Positions 5,155-8,302 of a stretch of DNA of 8,302 bases are shown in pieces; the stretch's first letter is position 1; each line of letters starts with the position of its first letter. Source of the stretch: Candidatus Limnocylindrales bacterium. Its GTDB lineage: Bacteria > Chloroflexota > Limnocylindria > Limnocylindrales > CSP1-4. The position numbers and the translations under genes were made by a program. The DNA lies in assembly GCA_030647575.1 (NCBI GenBank), contig JAUSJS010000186.1:1-8302 (forward strand), written 5' to 3'. The notes under the pieces were generated by a model that worked only from the letters and a program-made list of their open reading frames with translations, was not told where the DNA came from and ran no database searches.

Positions 5155-6048
5155 ATGCACACGACCGACCCGGCAGCCCTGCGCGAGGCGCTGCGCGGTG
5201 TCCGGGCACTGCTGCTCGACCTCGACGGAGTGATCGTCGTGGCCGGCAACGCCGTGGCGGGCTCGGTCGATGCGATCGCCGAGCTCGAGCGCCGGGGCAT
5301 GCCGTACCGGATCGTCACCAACACCTCGCTCGTCAGCCGGGTCAGCCTGTCGCTCCATGCGGCGAAGCTCGGGAACGACATTCCGCCCGAGCGCTTCCAG
5401 TCGGCGCTGTCGGCATCGGCAGCCTTCGCGGCAAAGACGTTCCCGGGGCAGCCGCTCTACGTGATCGCGTCGGCCGATGCCCGGACCGAATTCGCCGGCC
5501 AGCGCCTGCTCTCCCACGTCGAGGCCGCCGAGCCAGGAGCCCGCGCCGCCGCCGTCATCGTCGGGGACTCGCCCGACGAGCTGACCCACGCCAACCTCAA
5601 TCGCGCCTTCCGCCTCGTCCGCAACGGCGCCCGGCTCATCGGCATGCACCGCAACCCGTGGTGGCTGACGCCGGACGGCCCCACGCTGGACTCGGGCGCC
5701 TACGTGACCGGCCTCGAGTTCGCCGCCGGCGTTCGCGCCCAGATCATCGGCAAACCGGCGACCGCGTTCTTCTCCATCGCCGTCGACGCGCTCCGCCATG
5801 ACGTCGCCGCGCGTGGGGGCCGGCTCCGCCGCTCCGAGATCGCGATCGTCGGCGACGACATTCGGACCGACGTGCTGGCCGGACAGCGCGCCGGCCTGCG
5901 GGGTGTCTTCGTACTGACCGGCAAGCACGGATTGGACGAGCTGGCGCGGCTACCCGCTCGTGGTCGGGGCGGTCGCGAACCGCATGCCGTCGCCCCGTCG
6001 CTGGCCGACATCGTGGCCGCGCTAGACTGGCAGGACCATCCGACCTGA
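5155..6048 (+). CDS. HAD-superfamily subfamily IIA phosphatase (NagD/LHPP/HDHD2-like)
   Basis: This 297-residue soluble hydrolase has the four HAD motifs. Motif I is LLLDLDGVI, with nucleophile D22 and acid/base D24. Motif II is VTNTS at 54-58. Motif III is the lysine K200 in IIGKPATAFF. Motif IV is GDDIRTD at 233-239. A large C2-type cap between motifs II and III, together with the GKP and GDDxxTD forms, places it in subfamily IIA with NagD, 4-nitrophenylphosphatase and LHPP/HDHD2-like enzymes. These remove phosphate from small metabolites; the true substrate cannot be read from the sequence. The start is the ATG at 5155, six bases after TAGGCT, probably leaderless. The next gene, a P5C dehydrogenase, begins 27 bases after the stop on the same strand, so the two are likely co-transcribed. 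A link to amino-acid catabolism or metabolite repair is an inference from this pairing. Confidence 0.88.
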   Translation: MHTTDPAALREALRGVRALLLDLDGVIVVAGNAVAGSVDAIAELERRGMPYRIVTNTSLVSRVSLSLHAAKLGNDIPPERFQSALSASAAFAAKTFPGQPLYVIASADARTEFAGQRLLSHVEAAEPGARAAAVIVGDSPDELTHANLNRAFRLVRNGARLIGMHRNPWWLTPDGPTLDSGAYVTGLEFAAGVRAQIIGKPATAFFSIAVDALRHDVAARGGRLRRSEIAIVGDDIRTDVLAGQRAGLRGVFVLTGKHGLDELARLPARGRGGREPHAVAPSLADIVAALDWQDHPT

Positions 6049-6075
6049 CCGACGCGCCACGAGGGCCTCGCCGCC

Positions 6076-7656
6076 ATGACAACCGAATCCGCACCGCGAA
6101 TCAAGATCACCTACGCGACCCTGCGGGCCGACAACGAGGACCTTCACGCCCAGTTCGAGAAGGCCTTGGCGACCGCCCGGGCTACCCTCGGCGGCGATCA
6201 CCGCAACTTCGTCGATGGCACCTGGCGCGACGGCGAGGGGACTTTCGAGGTCCGCTCGCCGATCGACACCCAGATCGTCCTCGGGACGTTCGCGCGAGGC
6301 ACGGCTGCGGACGTCGACGAGGCGGTGGCGGCTGCCCGCCGAGCCCAGCCAGCCTGGGCCGCCACGCCCTGGCGCGAGCGTGTTGCGATCGTCAAGCGAG
6401 CTGGTGACCTGATCAGCGAACGGTTGATGGGGTACTCGGCGCTGATGGCGATCGAGGTCGGCAAGAACCGGATCGAGGCGCTCGGCGAGGTCGAGGAATC
6501 GGCCGATCTGCTGCGCTACTACGCCTCGACGATGGAAGACAACGACGGATACGACCACCCGATGGGCAACCTGGGCGACGCGGCCGTCCACACCCGATCT
6601 GTCCTGCGGCCGCACGGGGTCTTCGCGGTCATCAGTCCCTTCAACTTCCCGATGGCCCTCGCCGCCGGCCCCACGGGGGCCGCGCTGCTGGCTGGCAACA
6701 CCGTCGTGTTCAAGCCGTCGACCGCCTCGCCGCTCTCGGCGGTCAAGCTCGTCGAGGCGTACATCGATGCCGGCGTTCCGGCCGGCGTCGTCAACCTGGT
6801 CATGGGTCCGGGCGAAACGGTCGGCCAGACGCTCCAGGATCACCCGGGCATCGACGGGATCGTCTTCACCGGCTCGTACGAGGTTGGGATGCGCCTCTTC
6901 CACTCCTTCTCGAAGAGCTGGCCGCGGCCGTGCATCGTCGAGATGGGCGGGAAGAACCCGGCCATCGTCTCGCGCCGCGCAGATCTCGACGAGGCCGCGG
7001 AAGGGATCATGCGCAGCGCCTTCGGCTTCGGCGGGCAGAAATGCTCGGCCAACTCGCGGGTCTACGTCGAACGGCCGGTCCACGATGAGCTGGTCCGCCT
7101 GCTGGTCGAGAAGACCGAAGCGATCACCGTCGGCGATCCGCTCCTGCGCTCGAGCTGGATGGGGCCGATCATCGACCAGCGCGCCGTGGACCGCCACCAG
7201 ACGGCGGTCTCGGAGGCGCGTCGCGATGGCACGGTCTTCGTCGGCGGCGAGCGCCTGACCGACGGCGGCATGGAGCGCGGCTTCTATGTCGAACCGACCG
7301 TGGTCGGGAACCTGCCGACCTCCCACCGACTCTTCCGTGACGAGCATTTCGCGCCATTCACGGCCGTGGCGGCGGTCGATTCACTCGACGAGGCGTTGAC
7401 CCTGGCGAACGATTCGGCCTACGGCTTGACCGCGGGTGTTTACAGCGAGGACCCGTCCGAAGTTCAGCAGTTCCTGGATCGGGCCCAGGCCGGGGTGCTC
7501 TACGTCAACCGCCGAGCAGGGGCCACGACCGGCGCCTGGCCGGGCATCCAGGCCTTCGGTGGCTGGAAGGGGAGCGGCTCGACCGGCAAGGCCGGCCTGT
7601 CGATGTACTACGTCGCCCAGTTCATGCGCGAGCAGAGCCACACGGTCGTCGATTAG
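6076..7656 (+). CDS. L-glutamate gamma-semialdehyde (1-pyrroline-5-carboxylate) dehydrogenase
   Basis: The 526-residue NAD(P)-dependent aldehyde dehydrogenase contains the full catalytic set: N190 in SPFNFP, general base E289 in VEMGGKNP and nucleophile C323 in FGGQKCSANS. The Rossmann region and the FTGSYEVG coenzyme loop (from about residue 264) are present. The C-terminal block NRRAGATTGAWPGIQAFGG, then WKGSGSTGKAG and MREQSHTVVD, is the signature of the stand-alone P5C dehydrogenases (RocA/PruA type) that oxidise glutamate semialdehyde, from proline or ornithine, to glutamate. An N-terminal extension of about 50 residues before the ALDH core is also usual for that group. No proline dehydrogenase domain is fused and none is adjacent. 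GAGGG at 6061-6065 is a plausible ribosome-binding site ten bases before the ATG. It is the second gene of the HAD operon, and a class III aminotransferase follows after a gap, consistent with ornithine or GABA catabolism. Another aldehyde substrate is possible. Confidence 0.92.
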   Translation: MTTESAPRIKITYATLRADNEDLHAQFEKALATARATLGGDHRNFVDGTWRDGEGTFEVRSPIDTQIVLGTFARGTAADVDEAVAAARRAQPAWAATPWRERVAIVKRAGDLISERLMGYSALMAIEVGKNRIEALGEVEESADLLRYYASTMEDNDGYDHPMGNLGDAAVHTRSVLRPHGVFAVISPFNFPMALAAGPTGAALLAGNTVVFKPSTASPLSAVKLVEAYIDAGVPAGVVNLVMGPGETVGQTLQDHPGIDGIVFTGSYEVGMRLFHSFSKSWPRPCIVEMGGKNPAIVSRRADLDEAAEGIMRSAFGFGGQKCSANSRVYVERPVHDELVRLLVEKTEAITVGDPLLRSSWMGPIIDQRAVDRHQTAVSEARRDGTVFVGGERLTDGGMERGFYVEPTVVGNLPTSHRLFRDEHFAPFTAVAAVDSLDEALTLANDSAYGLTAGVYSEDPSEVQQFLDRAQAGVLYVNRRAGATTGAWPGIQAFGGWKGSGSTGKAGLSMYYVAQFMREQSHTVVD

Positions 7657-7661
7657 GGCCG

Positions 7662-7681
7662 GCCCGAGGGCAGTCTCGGGC
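7662..7681 (+). terminator. GC-rich hairpin after the dehydrogenase gene
   Basis: GCCCGAG (7662-7668) and CTCGGGC (7675-7681) form a perfect 7-bp stem with a 6-base loop, starting five bases after the stop codon. There is no downstream U-tract, so it is either a U-less terminator, as proposed for some GC-rich bacteria, or an mRNA 3' end stabiliser. Confidence 0.45.
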
Positions 7682-8072
7682 ACCGGGCCGCCCAAGGGTT
7701 GGCCGAGGGACCTGTTGTGTCAGGTGCTCCTGAGGCGGGCAATGGTCAGTGGCCGCGTGACAGATGTTCGCAGGCAGGCCATTTGGCGCGAATCGTGACG
7801 CCTCGATGCGCCGCATCACGCTGGGCCGCGGCGTTGTCCAGGCCTGACGATCGGTTTGCCGGGGACGAGTGCCCGAGTGGTGATCATCTGGCGGGAAGGG
7901 CCGCGTGACCAGGGATCAGGCTCAGGACGGGCCCTGCTCGGAACCCTCCAGGTGCTTGCGGGTCGCGACCTCCTCGTGGCCGCGTGTCGCCTTCCCTTGG
8001 GCCCGATCGCTGCCTGGATCGAAGCGCCCCGGACGCAGGATCGCCTCGCGCTGCTCCTCGAGTTCGCTCGGC

Positions 8073-8078
8073 TATACT
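8073..8078 (+). promoter_or_regulatory. Probable -10 element of the aminotransferase gene
   Basis: TATACT is the closest match to the consensus -10 in the window and stands out in GC-rich surroundings. It predicts a start near 8085 and a leader of about 50 bases holding the inverted repeat at 8099-8115. No convincing -35 hexamer is present at 16-18 bases, so an activator may be needed. Confidence 0.5.
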
Positions 8079-8098
8079 CGGGCTGAGATTATCCAGTC

Positions 8099-8115
8099 TG
8101 CATACTCGTTATGCA
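8099..8115. promoter_or_regulatory. Perfect 6-5-6 inverted repeat before the aminotransferase
   Basis: TGCATACTCGTTATGCA has perfect 6-base arms (TGCATA/TATGCA) around five bases. It lies just after the predicted transcription start and before the ribosome-binding site, a classic place for an operator of a local repressor. It differs from the TTGC...GCAA sites of the metal locus. A weak RNA hairpin is the alternative. Confidence 0.4.
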
Positions 8116-8134
8116 TCGAGCCCAGAGGTGGATC

Positions 8135-8302
8135 TTGTCGTCGGCCGCGTCGCGGATTGCCGGAGATCGGCCCGTTCCGCATATCGTCACGGAGCTTCCC
8201 GGTCCGAAGGCACGGGCGCACGTCGCCTTCGACGAGACCTGGACTTCGCCGAGCCTGCCGCGCTCGTACCCGATCGTGCCGGTTCGCGGCGAGGGTCTGA
8301 CC
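8135..8302 (+). CDS. Class III (PLP-dependent) aminotransferase, N-terminal part only
   Basis: The frame stays open to the window edge and gives 56 residues. These include PHIVTELPGPKARAHVAFDE, then TSPSLPRSYPIVPVRGEGLT, the typical start of 4-aminobutyrate/acetylornithine/ornithine aminotransferases (the PGP...SPS..R.YP.V..RGEG pattern). Such enzymes move an amino group from GABA, ornithine or a similar omega-amino acid to 2-oxoglutarate. The lysine that holds PLP lies beyond the window. The TTG at 8135 is preferred because GAGGTG (8125-8130) lies four to five bases upstream. An in-frame ATG at 8111 would add eight residues, has no ribosome-binding site and falls in the inverted repeat. The upstream P5C dehydrogenase would use the semialdehyde made by an ornithine aminotransferase, so ornithine or GABA is the likely substrate class, by inference. 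Confidence 0.8.
   Translation, partial: MSSAASRIAGDRPVPHIVTELPGPKARAHVAFDETWTSPSLPRSYPIVPVRGEGLT

Larger units (their letters stand above)
7657..8134. other. Intergenic region between the dehydrogenase and aminotransferase genes
   Basis: No gene with a credible start is seen in these roughly 480 bases. The region begins with a GC hairpin (7662-7681) and contains GGCCGCGTG three times (7751, 7899, 7978). It ends with a TATACT element (8073-8078) and an inverted repeat (8099-8115) ahead of the aminotransferase. On the minus strand, 7922-8071 is a 49-codon open stretch with protein-like composition but no ATG, GTG or TTG. Confidence 0.5.

Noticed and set aside
4315..5928. A minus-strand frame of 537 codons ending as fabI
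   Set aside because: Only the last 259 residues resemble FabI and start at an ATG with a strong AGGAGGAG. The extension is antisense to the HAD gene, which has all its catalytic motifs.
6022..7347. A 441-codon minus-strand frame
   Set aside because: It is fully antisense to the P5C dehydrogenase, Arg/Asp/Val-rich without any family motif, and a usual shadow in GC-rich DNA.
1..8302. CRISPR arrays, insertion sequences, integrase or toxin-antitoxin genes
   Set aside because: No regularly spaced direct repeats, transposase or recombinase motifs, or small toxin-like gene pairs could be found on either strand.

Overview
The window is GC-rich chromosomal DNA (strong G/C bias at third codon positions) from a free-living bacterium. 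The FabI, FTR1, Fur-family and aldehyde dehydrogenase sequences, together with apparent leaderless starts beside Shine-Dalgarno starts, would fit an uncultured Chloroflexota lineage (Limnocylindria-like) or an actinobacterium. This taxonomic guess is weak. I see no transposase, CRISPR array, prophage gene or rRNA.

Layout. Bases 1-254 hold no gene I can support. At 266-901 (+) lies a small protein made of two tandem HNH-like zinc-binding modules. Its last codons and stop lie inside the 5' end of a tRNA-Gly(UCC) gene (892-967, CCA encoded). Just beyond the tRNA is the C-terminal part of a GGDEF diguanylate cyclase domain with no N-terminal half (1053-1397), a gene remnant. The next block is a metal-transport locus. 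It holds an FTR1/EfeU-type iron permease (1596-2471, +), a convergent NicO/NiCoT-like nickel/cobalt permease with His-rich loops (2485-3456, -), and a Fur-family metalloregulator divergent from that permease (3560-4027, +). TTGC...GCAA palindromes lie in the FTR1 leader and on the -35 element of the nickel permease, which suggests that the linked Fur-family protein controls both transporters.

After a gene-free stretch of about 290 bp with a spaced inverted repeat comes fabI (enoyl-ACP reductase, 4315-5094, -). Divergent from it is a two-gene operon: a HAD-IIA phosphatase (5155-6048, +) and a P5C/L-glutamate-gamma-semialdehyde dehydrogenase (6076-7656, +). A further gap of about 450 bp ends in a TATACT promoter element and a perfect 6-5-6 inverted repeat. 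The window closes on the first 56 codons of a class III (PLP) aminotransferase (8135 onward, +). The dehydrogenase and aminotransferase suggest ornithine/arginine/proline or GABA breakdown to glutamate.

The most notable points are the tandem HNH gene whose stop codon is formed by the tRNA, the truncated GGDEF domain beside that tRNA, the possible nickel/iron regulon with its own operator palindromes, and the recurring TANNNT-N5-7-ATG arrangement that suggests leaderless mRNAs. I do not see a clearly new multi-gene defence or mobile system here.
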